DNA of 46,622 nt. Origin: an uncultured Prevotellaceae bacterium (GTDB lineage Bacteria; Bacteroidota; Bacteroidia; Bacteroidales; Bacteroidaceae). The stretch covers positions 1 through 46,622 of the forward strand of contig CACXTX010000038.1 in assembly GCA_902770635.1 (NCBI GenBank), read 5' to 3'. Both the position numbers and the translations under genes were made by a program. Of this stretch, positions 24,446 to 32,410 are shown piece by piece. Each line of letters starts with the position of its first letter. The first letter of the stretch is position 1. The notes under the pieces were generated by a model. The model had not been told where the DNA came from, did no database searches, and saw only the letters and a program-made list of their open reading frames with translations.

Positions 24446-24486
24446 AGTGAAACGCTACGCTAGTGAACAGTGAAACGCTTCGCTAG
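24446..24486 (+). repeat. Two 18-nt direct repeats after the smalltalk gene
   Basis: AGTGAAACGCTACGCTAG at 24446-24463 and AGTGAAACGCTTCGCTAG at 24469-24486 differ at one base. A small GGGC-TTC-GCCC hairpin overlaps the smalltalk stop just before them. The origin is unclear. Confidence 0.8.
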
Positions 24487-24503
24487 AGAGAAGTGAAAAA
24501 AGA

Positions 24504-24540
24504 AAGAAACTTCGTATGTAAGGTGCATACGAAGTTTCTT
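24504..24540 (-). terminator. Strong hairpin between convergent smalltalk and response-regulator genes
   Basis: A perfect 15-bp stem (24504-24518 with 24526-24540) has a 7-nt loop. On the minus strand the stem is followed by TTCTTTTTTCAC, so it terminates the response-regulator transcript. On the plus strand it is followed by GTTTAGTTTC and may also stop the smalltalk transcript. Confidence 0.88.
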
Positions 24541-24569
24541 GTTTAGTTTCTACTTGTCTCTGATGGGAC

Positions 24570-25268
24570 TTATTCCTCTTCCGGAGAAATGAGTTTGTAG
24601 CCCTTGCCGTGAATATTGATAATCTCAATCTGCGGGTCGTCCTTCAGGTGCTTGCGCAACTTGGTGATGTAAACATCCATAGAACGGGCATTGAAATAGT
24701 TGTCGTCTATCCAGATGGTCTTCAGGGCAAAGTCACGCTGCAAGATCTCGTTGGCATGCGAGCACAACAGGGCGAGCAACTCGTTCTCCTTGGTAGTCAG
24801 CTTGGTCTGCTTGTCGCCAATAACGAGCAGTTGCTTCTGAGTGTCGAAGGTGAATCTGCCAATGCGGTAAACAGAGCTCTCCTTGTTCTTCTTGCCACGA
24901 ACACGGCGCAGGATGGCCTCAATACGGAATACGAGCTCCTCCATAGAGAAGGGTTTGGTGATATAGTCGTCGGCACCAATCTTGAATCCTTCAAGGATGT
25001 CTTCCTTCAGCGTCTTGGCAGTGAGGAAGATGATGGGGATGTCGGCATTGGCCTGACGGATTTCCTGAGCCAGCGTGTAGCCGTCTTTCTTAGGCATCAT
25101 TACATCGAGCACGCAAATGTCGAACTTGGTCTTCAGGAAAGCCTTGTAACCTGCTTCGCCATCTGGGCAGAGCTCTGCTGTGTAACCTTTTGCTGCAAGG
25201 TATTCGCGCAACAACATTCCGAGGTTCTCGTCGTCTTCACAAAGAAGAATTTTCAGTTTTTCGTCCAT
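24570..25268 (-). CDS. rprY: OmpR-family response regulator (RprY-like)
   Basis: 232 residues. The receiver domain (1-120) has the acidic pocket CEDDEN, phospho-acceptor Asp55 (CVLDVMMPKKDGY) and the Lys in FLTAKT. The C-terminal winged helix covers about 130-230 (LTTKENELLALLCSHANEILQRD, then ARSMDVYITKLRKHL). It regulates transcription when phosphorylated by the partner kinase encoded just upstream. Similarity to Bacteroides RprY is by recall; the regulon is unknown. The 170-nt gap to the kinase stop holds repeats but no clear promoter, so co-transcription is likely. Confidence 0.88.
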   Translation of the reverse strand: MDEKLKILLCEDDENLGMLLREYLAAKGYTAELCPDGEAGYKAFLKTKFDICVLDVMMPKKDGYTLAQEIRQANADIPIIFLTAKTLKEDILEGFKIGADDYITKPFSMEELVFRIEAILRRVRGKKNKESSVYRIGRFTFDTQKQLLVIGDKQTKLTTKENELLALLCSHANEILQRDFALKTIWIDDNYFNARSMDVYITKLRKHLKDDPQIEIINIHGKGYKLISPEEE

Positions 25269-25320
25269 AACCTTAATAATTTACAAATTAACAATCTATT
25301 TTAATTTACAATTTAACTAT

Positions 25321-25380
25321 TTACTATTTGACTATTTACTATTTGACTATTTACTATTTGACTATTTACTATTTGACTAT
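25321..25380. repeat. Four perfect tandem copies of a 15-bp AT-rich unit
   Basis: The unit TTACTATTTGACTAT occurs four times without mismatch between the kinase and regulator genes. It is followed by (TCAATTA/TCAACTA)-like repeats to about 25417. Similar TTACTATTTGAC text recurs at 38612-38650. Confidence 0.95.
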
Positions 25381-25438
25381 TTACAATTATCAATTATCAA
25401 CTATCAACTATCAACTAGGCCGCAGGCCGCAAGCCGCA

Positions 25439-26995
25439 TCAGTCTTCTTTTAATATGGGCAGTGAGATGGTGAACTTGGTACCCTTCCCTACCTCACTCT
25501 CGGCCTTGATTTCACCCTGATGCAGGTCAACCACTTTCTTGACGTATGCCAGTCCGAGTCCGAAGCCTTTGACGTCGTGTTTGTTACCGGTATGCACGCG
25601 GTAGAACTTGTCGAAGATCTTGCGGAGGTTCTCCTTCTTGATGCCCTGACCGGTGTCGCGGATGGAGAGATAGAGTTTCTGTTCGTCGTTCCAGGTGCGG
25701 ATATAAATGTCGAGGGGTTCATCCTGCTTGCGGTACTTCACGGCATTGTCCATGAGGTTGGTAATGGCGTTCTGGAAGTGTACCTCATCGACGAAGATGG
25801 CTGAATCGACAGCTTCAATCTCGGTATAAATCTTACCACCCGTATGCTCTACACGCAGGGTGAAGGTCTGGGCTATCTGTTCCACCATCTCGTTGAGGTC
25901 GAGTTCCTTCTTCTTGAAGATGATGCTCTTCTTGTCGAACATGGACATCTGGAGCACTTTCTCCACCAGGAAGCGGAGGCGCTTCGACTCGTCGGTAATG
26001 ACGCCGCTGAGGTGCTTGGTCATCTGCTCCGACTTGGTAACGGAGTCGTCGTTCATCATCTGTGCTGCCAAAGAGATGGAGGCTATCGGGGTCTTCAACT
26101 CATGGGTCATGTTGTTGATGAAGTCGTTCTTGATTTCCGTATAGCGTTTCTGACGGAAGATGACCACGATGGTGAAGATGAACGTGATAAGCAGTACCAT
26201 TGTAAAGATGATGCTGGGAATCATGAAACGCACACTGGAGAAAATGTACGAGTTCATCTCAGGGAAGTGGATATAGACCACACCGCGCTTGGACTGCGGG
26301 TCGTTGAGGAACAACACCTGCTGATAGGTGTACTCCTTGCCTTCGTCGGAATAGTCAGGACAGCGGAACACCTCACGGCCATCGGTGGTTGACACCCTTA
26401 CATGATAAGGGATATTGATGCCGTTGTTAATCAGCTCGGAACGGATATCCTGATCGAGCATACGGAAATTGAGACGTTCCTTCAAGGGTTTGTCGCTGGC
26501 GGTATAGAGGATGTTATAAACTACCTCGTCGAGCAGTGCCTTCTGATAGACATAGCGGTTACGCACGATTTCCTGCATCGACTTGGTTGCATCGGCCAGC
26601 GTGTTCTTATCCTTCCGTACGATAATGGCCTTGGGGATGGAGGCGGGCTTCATCGAGAAGGTCTTCAGCTGGAAAGAGGAATAGACGGTACCATCGTCGG
26701 CAGCTACGGCAAACTGGTGCGAATGCTTGATGGTGCCGTCAAGACCGTCAATCATCATAGAGTCTTGAGTGAAGGCCCTGCGCTCTGTGTTGTTGATGTC
26801 CTTTTCCAGGTATCTGCGAGTCTCGTTCAGCTCCATATTGTGGGAGACCTGATAGAGAGAGCGGTTCACACTCTCGTCAAACTGTTCTTTCTTCATCTTC
26901 ACCATCTCATCGACATAGGAGAATTGAAGGAAGAGCAGCGCCAGGAACGAGAATCCCATGATGATGGCTATTGCCCAAATAGTAGACTTCTTCAT
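25439..26995 (-). CDS. rprX: Sensor histidine kinase (RprX-like)
   Basis: 518 residues. There is a membrane segment at about 8-27, a periplasmic sensor region to about 258, and a second membrane segment (PSIIFTMVLLITFIFTIVVIF). The HisKA box is NNMTHELKTPIASIS with the phospho-acceptor His. The ATPase domain has N box NLMDNAVKY, DTGQGIKKENL, FDKFYRV and GFGLGLAYVKK. It would phosphorylate the regulator encoded next. The predicted promoter lies so close to the ATG that the mRNA may be almost leaderless. Confidence 0.9.
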   Translation of the reverse strand: MKKSTIWAIAIIMGFSFLALLFLQFSYVDEMVKMKKEQFDESVNRSLYQVSHNMELNETRRYLEKDINNTERRAFTQDSMMIDGLDGTIKHSHQFAVAADDGTVYSSFQLKTFSMKPASIPKAIIVRKDKNTLADATKSMQEIVRNRYVYQKALLDEVVYNILYTASDKPLKERLNFRMLDQDIRSELINNGINIPYHVRVSTTDGREVFRCPDYSDEGKEYTYQQVLFLNDPQSKRGVVYIHFPEMNSYIFSSVRFMIPSIIFTMVLLITFIFTIVVIFRQKRYTEIKNDFINNMTHELKTPIASISLAAQMMNDDSVTKSEQMTKHLSGVITDESKRLRFLVEKVLQMSMFDKKSIIFKKKELDLNEMVEQIAQTFTLRVEHTGGKIYTEIEAVDSAIFVDEVHFQNAITNLMDNAVKYRKQDEPLDIYIRTWNDEQKLYLSIRDTGQGIKKENLRKIFDKFYRVHTGNKHDVKGFGLGLAYVKKVVDLHQGEIKAESEVGKGTKFTISLPILKED

Positions 26996-27003
26996 ATCGG
27001 AAG

Positions 27004-27011
27004 CAAAGGTA
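27004..27011 (-). promoter_or_regulatory. -7 promoter element (TACCTTTG) of the kinase-regulator operon
   Basis: CAAAGGTA on the plus strand gives TACCTTTGC on the minus strand, only 8 nt before the ATG at 26995. Typical start-point spacing would leave a leader of about 0-4 nt. No strong -33 element is visible. 27012-27093 is AT-rich with weak inverted repeats and no clear terminator for the receptor gene. Confidence 0.55.
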
Positions 27012-27093
27012 ATGCTTTTCTCGATACGAAGAAGTCTTTTTGTTAATTAGTTCCGTTAATTTTAACGTCTTTAACTAATTTGAGCGGTTTTAA

Positions 27094-29481
27094 TTAAAAA
27101 TGTAGCTTTATATCGACGCCCATCTGGAACGGATTGCCACGCTGAGCGAAGTATAAGGTCTCGCCTCCGAAATTGCTATCGACAGCAAATATATTATAAT
27201 TTGTGTTGGTTAAGTTGCGCCCCCAGACGGAGATGGTTACTGGAGAAAGGTCGGCGTCGATATGACCACCCAGAACGGCATAGAACTTCTGGCCATAAGT
27301 GTTGGCGGTGTCCCAATAGGTCTTGCCCTGGGCTGACACGTTGGCACCAACCGTCACGCTGCGAAGAACGCTGTTGCTGACGTCAAAACGATAGTCAGCA
27401 TTGGCTGAAAGGGTGTGCTGAGGGACAAAGGGTACATAGTTGCCAGAGTAGTCGATGGGCACAATGGCCTTACCACCATCTAATGTCTGGGAAATGCTGT
27501 CGGTATATTCCTTGAATTTGGCACGGGTATAGCCATAGCTGACAGCCCACAGCATGTGGTTGTCGAAAGCACTGCCACGAAGGGTGGCCTCAAGACCGCA
27601 GCTGTAGCTCTTACCGGCGTTGACCATCGAGCGGCCAAAGCCATACTGGGTAGCAAAGACAGAGAGCTGCTGGTTGCGAATCATCATATAATAGGCGGAG
27701 AGGTCGAGATGAAGCTGACTGTCGAAGAGGTTCAGGTGGGTACCTGCCTCGAAGTTCCACGTTTCCTCGGGCTTGTACTGAATGGTGTTACGGATATTCT
27801 CATAGGTAGCCTCATCGTGAGTTATCTCTACATCGCCGCGAGCTGTCTGTGCCTGACCTTGAAGTTCTGCCTGGAGGATATCGCTGAACATCTGAATATT
27901 GAATCCTCCTGCACGATAGCCTTTGGACACGAGGGCATAGACGTTGCTTCCGGCATTGTCAATGCGATAGGTCAGTCCGATTTTGGGCAGGAACTGCTCG
28001 AAGGTAGCCTTATCCTCATGTTCCAATACGGAGCGGACATTGGCTGTCACCTTGGTACCCATTACACTTTCGTCAAGATGTGTGACGGCACTCGTAGCAT
28101 AATCTATCTTAGTTCTGTTTACATCGTAACGGAAACCTAATGTAGCAGTAAGCCGATCAGTCAGACTCAGGTGACTTTCATGGAAAAAGCCATAGTTGGT
28201 CTGAGGAGTACGGAACAATCCTGGGATGGTCTCCGTATTCATGGTGATATGACAACCACCGGCACGCTCTATCATAGCAGCAGCGGCTTCGTAGCCCATT
28301 CGCTTGGCCATCGAGTTAAGCATTCCGTAGTAGGCATAGTCCTCAATGGTCTTGGAAAGGAAAGCGTTCATCTCCGGGTCGAAATAGACGGGAGCATCGG
28401 TCTTGAGCCACTGCCGGGAGAAGAAGGCGCCCACGGTACCCTGCCAGATGCCGTAGCGATGGGTCTTCAATACCAACTCCTGGGTAATGCTGTTCTGCAA
28501 CTGTTTCTCCTGCAGGTGCATATAGTCTAACGGACGATAATCAATGTCCATCAGCATGTCATCGTTAAGATACTGCCAGCTGGCTGTATAGGCGAGGTCG
28601 CCAAAATTCAGGGCATAGTTAGCATTGAGTCCTGTGGTGAGCATATTACGCTTGTAGTTGCCCTGATGATTGGTAGAAGGACTGCTGGCATATTCGAGCG
28701 CTTCATCCAGTTGACCATAGGGAAAACCGTTCTGACGCACAAACTGATAATCGGCCGTGAAATCGAGCGTCAGTCGGCTGGATGGCTTGGCAACCAAACG
28801 CAGACGCCCACCAGCCTCGTCCATCTTGTCTGCACGCTCGTCAGTAAAGGAATTGCGGAAGAAACCATTGGTGCCGTTATAAAATGCTGCTACGGAAAAA
28901 GCCAACTGGTCGTTGAACTTATGATAATGGGCAGCCTCAGCATTGCGATAGAAATGGGTGCCTACACCTATCCTAATATCGGTGCCCTGATAATTCATGG
29001 GACTCTTGGTGTAGATACGAACAAGTCCGCCCTCGGTATTGATACCATAAAGGGTGCCCTGGGGGCCACGCAACACATCCACACGGTCAATACCATAGAA
29101 ATGGGTGTTGAAAGTTGACTTGCTCATCAAGGGCACGTTATCGACATAAATGCCCATAGAAGGGCTGTTGATACGTGAACCTATACCACGAATATACATA
29201 GAAGAGGTATAGCGTGAACCATAGGCTGGCATCACAAACGAGGGAACGAAACAGGAGGCGTCGCGAAGGTCACGCACACCTAGCAGGGTCATCTCGCCCG
29301 ATGTCAACACCGTTGAGCTCATGGGTTGTTGACGTAGTTTTTGAAATTCTTTTGACTGAGATACGACTACGACTTCGTCAAGGTCATAAACACGTGAGGA
29401 GTCGGCCAACTCGCTGACATTCTCTGCCACCGCAGGCATCAGCGAGACAAGGGCCCATACGATTACAAATGCTTTTTTCAT
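27094..29481 (-). CDS. TonB-dependent outer-membrane receptor
   Basis: 795 residues with a signal peptide (MKKAFVIVWALVSLMPAVAEN). A TonB-box-like YDLDEVVVVSQ is followed by the plug (MYIRGIGSRINSPSMGIYVDNVP, DRVDVLRGPQGTLYGINTEGG) and a 22-strand-type barrel ending MGVDIKLHF with a terminal Phe. It is of the siderophore/vitamin type rather than SusC: no N-terminal carboxypeptidase-like domain and no SusD neighbour. The substrate is unknown. Transcription is probably from the promoter at 29508-29547, and no partner genes lie beside it apart from the two-component system. Confidence 0.9.
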   Translation of the reverse strand: MKKAFVIVWALVSLMPAVAENVSELADSSRVYDLDEVVVVSQSKEFQKLRQQPMSSTVLTSGEMTLLGVRDLRDASCFVPSFVMPAYGSRYTSSMYIRGIGSRINSPSMGIYVDNVPLMSKSTFNTHFYGIDRVDVLRGPQGTLYGINTEGGLVRIYTKSPMNYQGTDIRIGVGTHFYRNAEAAHYHKFNDQLAFSVAAFYNGTNGFFRNSFTDERADKMDEAGGRLRLVAKPSSRLTLDFTADYQFVRQNGFPYGQLDEALEYASSPSTNHQGNYKRNMLTTGLNANYALNFGDLAYTASWQYLNDDMLMDIDYRPLDYMHLQEKQLQNSITQELVLKTHRYGIWQGTVGAFFSRQWLKTDAPVYFDPEMNAFLSKTIEDYAYYGMLNSMAKRMGYEAAAAMIERAGGCHITMNTETIPGLFRTPQTNYGFFHESHLSLTDRLTATLGFRYDVNRTKIDYATSAVTHLDESVMGTKVTANVRSVLEHEDKATFEQFLPKIGLTYRIDNAGSNVYALVSKGYRAGGFNIQMFSDILQAELQGQAQTARGDVEITHDEATYENIRNTIQYKPEETWNFEAGTHLNLFDSQLHLDLSAYYMMIRNQQLSVFATQYGFGRSMVNAGKSYSCGLEATLRGSAFDNHMLWAVSYGYTRAKFKEYTDSISQTLDGGKAIVPIDYSGNYVPFVPQHTLSANADYRFDVSNSVLRSVTVGANVSAQGKTYWDTANTYGQKFYAVLGGHIDADLSPVTISVWGRNLTNTNYNIFAVDSNFGGETLYFAQRGNPFQMGVDIKLHF

Positions 29482-29507
29482 TTACGAAATAGTTTTATCC
29501 TAAAAAT

Positions 29508-29547
29508 TTGCGAGTGCAAAGGTACAACTTTCCCTTCACACTCGCAA
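29508..29547 (-). promoter_or_regulatory. Promoter of the TonB-dependent receptor bracketed by a 9-bp inverted repeat
   Basis: On the minus strand there is TTG at 29547-29545, a 20-nt spacer, then TACCTTTG at 29524-29517. A perfect inverted repeat, TTGCGAGTG (29508-29516) and CACTCGCAA (29539-29547), encloses the promoter so that one arm contains the -33 TTG and the other abuts the -7. It could be an operator; it may also form part of a terminator for the SpoU-family gene, since AAATTTTTAGG follows. Confidence 0.65.
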
Positions 29548-29566
29548 TCCCCATTTATGATGATTT

Positions 29567-30364
29567 TTACTGTCTTTTAATAGAAATACGTTGTCGGACG
29601 GCTTCAAACATCAAGATAGCAGCCGAAACGGACACATTCAGCGAGTCGCCACACCCCAGCATGGGAATGCGGATGTGAGAATCGGCAGCCTTGCGCCACT
29701 TATCGGTAAGCCCTGTGGCCTCTGTTCCCATGACGATAGCTGTAGAACGAGTCATGTCTGCCTCATAATAGTAACAAGAATCCTGTAACTGGGCGGTCAA
29801 TATCTGAATGCCGTTAGCTTTCAACCAACTGATACACTGTTCGGATGTGCAGGTCACGCAGGGAACACTGAAAAAAGCACCTACGGAAGCCCTGATAAGA
29901 TTGGGATTGTACAGGTCGGTCAACGGGTCGCAAACAATGACGGCATCGGCATTGGCTGCATCAGCAGAACGTAAGACGGCACCAACATTGCCTGGTTTTT
30001 CAACCTGCTCCATAACGACGACGAGTGCCCTGTCCTGTAATTGAAGGTCGTCGAGCGTCATCTGACGGGCTACAACCTCAGCAATGACACCTTCTGTGCC
30101 ACCTCTGTAGGCTACCTTATTATATATATCAGTACTAACCTGGAAAATACGGGCACCATCGGCACGAGGCTCCTCTTCGCCAAAAATCTCAGGGCACCAG
30201 AAAAGCGTATCGACCACATATCCGTTGTTGATGCAACGTTCTATCTCACGACGTCCTTCAACAACGAAAAGCCCACTCTTGCGTCGTTCCTGCGACTTTT
30301 GCTGCAACTCGAGAAGGCGCTTGACCTTGGGATTCTGAGCACTAGTAATTAATTCATAATTCAT
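29567..30364 (-). CDS. SpoU/TrmH-family RNA 2'-O-methyltransferase
   Basis: 265 residues. An N-terminal substrate-binding domain (QNPKVKRLLEL, GLFVVEGRREIERCI) is followed by the SPOUT knot domain with motif 1 EKPGNVGAVLRSADA, motif 2 IVMGTEATGL and motif 3 LNVSVSAAILMFE. It transfers a methyl group from SAM to a ribose in rRNA or tRNA; the exact target cannot be read. The ATG at 30364 is built from the AT-rich repeat array (ATGAATTATGAATTA), so the first four codons are repeat-derived. Confidence 0.88.
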   Translation of the reverse strand: MNYELITSAQNPKVKRLLELQQKSQERRKSGLFVVEGRREIERCINNGYVVDTLFWCPEIFGEEEPRADGARIFQVSTDIYNKVAYRGGTEGVIAEVVARQMTLDDLQLQDRALVVVMEQVEKPGNVGAVLRSADAANADAVIVCDPLTDLYNPNLIRASVGAFFSVPCVTCTSEQCISWLKANGIQILTAQLQDSCYYYEADMTRSTAIVMGTEATGLTDKWRKAADSHIRIPMLGCGDSLNVSVSAAILMFEAVRQRISIKRQ

Positions 30365-30434
30365 AATGCATAATTCATAATGTATAATTCATAATGCATA
30401 ATGCATAATTCATAATTCATAATGTATAATTCAT
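30348..30434. repeat. AT-rich array of TAATTCATAATG(C/T)A-like units
   Basis: Imperfect 7-14 bp units (TTCATAA, TGCATAA, TGTATAA) are repeated through the nadE-SpoU gap. The array overlaps the nadE stop codon at one end and supplies the SpoU start codon at the other. I see nothing else in this gap. Confidence 0.88.
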
Positions 30435-32356
30435 AACTCGCTACATTCTTTGAGCCACAAAGCAGAGCAGGCATCGCTGGGCATACGCCAATCGCCACGA
30501 GGTGACAGGGAGATGCTGCCTACCTTAGGTCCGTCAGGCAGACAAGAGCGCTTGAACTGCTGTGAGAAGAAACGGCGACAGAAAGTGGTCAGCCAATGCT
30601 TGATGGTCTCTTTGTCGTAGGCATCGGCAAAGGCTGTCTGTGCCATCAGGAATATCTTGGCAGGACGGAAGCCATAGCGCATAAAGTAATACAGGAAGAA
30701 GTCGTGGAGCTCGTAGGGACCTACCAGATCTTCTGTTTTCTGCTTGATATTGCCTTCTTCATCGGCAGGCGTCAACTCAGGAGAAATCGGTGTGTTGACA
30801 ATATCTATCAAGGTGTCACGCTGGGCACTGAAAGCCGGCAACAAGGCTATATAGCGAACAACGTACTGAATCAGCGTCTTGGGAATACCGGCATTGACAC
30901 CATACATGGACATGTGGTCACCATTATAGGTAGCCCACCCCAAGGCAAGTTCTGACAAGTCGCCTGTTCCAACCACCAAAGCATTGAGCTTGTTGGCAAG
31001 ATCCATCAATATCTGGGTTCGTTCACGAGCCTGTGAGTTCTCATAGGTGGCATCATGGACGCTACTGTCGTGGCATATATCCTTGAAATGCTGGATGACC
31101 GCATCAGAGATGGAGATTTCCATCTGCGAGATGTTGAGGGTCTGCATGAGGGATGCTGCATTGTCGTGGGTACGATCCGATGTGCCGAATCCGGGCATCG
31201 TCACACCCACAATACCCTTACGGTCAAGTCCTAACTTATCAAAGGTCCGAACGCACACAAGGAGTGCCAAGGTGGAGTCAAGGCCACCGCTGATGCCAAT
31301 TACCACATTCTGGCAATTGGTGTGTATCAGGCGCTTGGCAAGACCGGCAGTCTGGATGTTCAGTATTTCCTCGCAGGTATCAGCCATCTCAAGATCAGAC
31401 GGAATGAAAGGGTGTGCATCGATAGCACGGGCGAGCGTGAACGGATGGTCGCCAACAACAGCCTTTGCCTCTATAATCGTGGCATGTGCATTGCGCTGTG
31501 CATTGATGAAGGTGGAGTTGGAATGACGCTCGGTACGAAGCCGTTCCACGTCAATCTGCGCGTACTGAATCTGAGGCTGGAACGAATAGCGTTCACCTTC
31601 AGCCAGGATACGTCCATTCTCGAAAATCATGGCATTGCCACCATAAACCACATCCTGCGTAGATTCGCCAAAGCCACAAGAGGAATAGACATAACCGCTT
31701 ATGGTACGTGCACTCTGCTGAGCAAGCAAAGAACGCAGGTAACAGTGTTTCCCGATAAGCTCATCGCTGGCAGAGCAATTGAAAATGATATCAGCACCAG
31801 CCATCGTCAGGTTGTTGCTTGGAGGAATAGGTGCCCAAACGTCTTCGCAGATTTCCACACCGAAACGGACACCACCATACGTCTGGAACAGCTTAGGTTC
31901 TGCTGAAAGCGTGACAGGATTACCTGCGAGATAGATTTCCGAGGGGTTCAAGTCCTGAGCGGAGGCGAACCAGCGTTTTTCATAGAACTCATTATAGTTG
32001 GGCAAATATGTCTTTGGTATCACACCCAGCACATTTCCACCCTGAATGACAACGGCACAGTTCAGCAACAGACTACCACCCTGGACTGGCATTCCAACGA
32101 TGCAGATGACATCCAGCTTACGGGTAAAGTCCAGTAACTCGATAATACCTTCTTCTGATTTGGACAACAAGAGCTGTTCCTTGAAAAGGTCCTGACAGGT
32201 ATAACCTGTCAAGCTTAACTCCGGGAAACATACCACCTCTGCCCCTTCGTTGTCAGCCAGTGCAATGAGGCGCTCTATTTCCTTCACATTGTATTCTACA
32301 TCAGCTACCTTAACGGCAGGAACGGCAGAAGCCACTTTAATGAAACCGTACTTCAT
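30431..32356 (-). CDS. nadE: Glutamine-dependent NAD+ synthetase
   Basis: About 641 residues. The N-terminal nitrilase/glutaminase domain shows Glu in CFPELSLTGYTCQDLF, Lys in PKTYLPNYNEFYEKRWF and catalytic Cys in GVEICEDVW. The C-terminal synthetase domain shows the PP-loop VIGISGGLDSTLALL and the GTGDLSELALGW block. It makes NAD+ from deamido-NAD+ using ammonia channelled from glutamine. I prefer ATG 32356 (MKYGFIKVASA), which fits family N-termini; ATG 32368 adds four residues. It is cotranscribed with queA, 54 nt away. Confidence 0.94.
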   Translation of the reverse strand: MKYGFIKVASAVPAVKVADVEYNVKEIERLIALADNEGAEVVCFPELSLTGYTCQDLFKEQLLLSKSEEGIIELLDFTRKLDVICIVGMPVQGGSLLLNCAVVIQGGNVLGVIPKTYLPNYNEFYEKRWFASAQDLNPSEIYLAGNPVTLSAEPKLFQTYGGVRFGVEICEDVWAPIPPSNNLTMAGADIIFNCSASDELIGKHCYLRSLLAQQSARTISGYVYSSCGFGESTQDVVYGGNAMIFENGRILAEGERYSFQPQIQYAQIDVERLRTERHSNSTFINAQRNAHATIIEAKAVVGDHPFTLARAIDAHPFIPSDLEMADTCEEILNIQTAGLAKRLIHTNCQNVVIGISGGLDSTLALLVCVRTFDKLGLDRKGIVGVTMPGFGTSDRTHDNAASLMQTLNISQMEISISDAVIQHFKDICHDSSVHDATYENSQARERTQILMDLANKLNALVVGTGDLSELALGWATYNGDHMSMYGVNAGIPKTLIQYVVRYIALLPAFSAQRDTLIDIVNTPISPELTPADEEGNIKQKTEDLVGPYELHDFFLYYFMRYGFRPAKIFLMAQTAFADAYDKETIKHWLTTFCRRFFSQQFKRSCLPDGPKVGSISLSPRGDWRMPSDACSALWLKECSEL

Positions 32357-32376
32357 ATCATTAAACATTAACCATT

Positions 32377-32404
32377 AACCAATAACCATGAACCAATAAC
32401 CATG
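32377..32404. repeat. Two tandem copies of AACCAATAACCATG upstream of nadE
   Basis: A 14-bp unit is repeated exactly, flanked by further AACCATTAACC-like text. It fills the queA-nadE gap. Confidence 0.9.
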
Positions 32405-32410
32405 AACCCT

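Noticed and set aside
22605-24560. Insertion sequence or transposon between the operon and the two-component system
   Set aside because: No transposase, no terminal inverted repeats with target duplication; only an HU-like gene and a small peptide are present.
25844-27046. Two long plus-strand frames opposite the histidine kinase gene
   Set aside because: They mirror the kinase codons and show no family features; the kinase motifs on the minus strand are complete.
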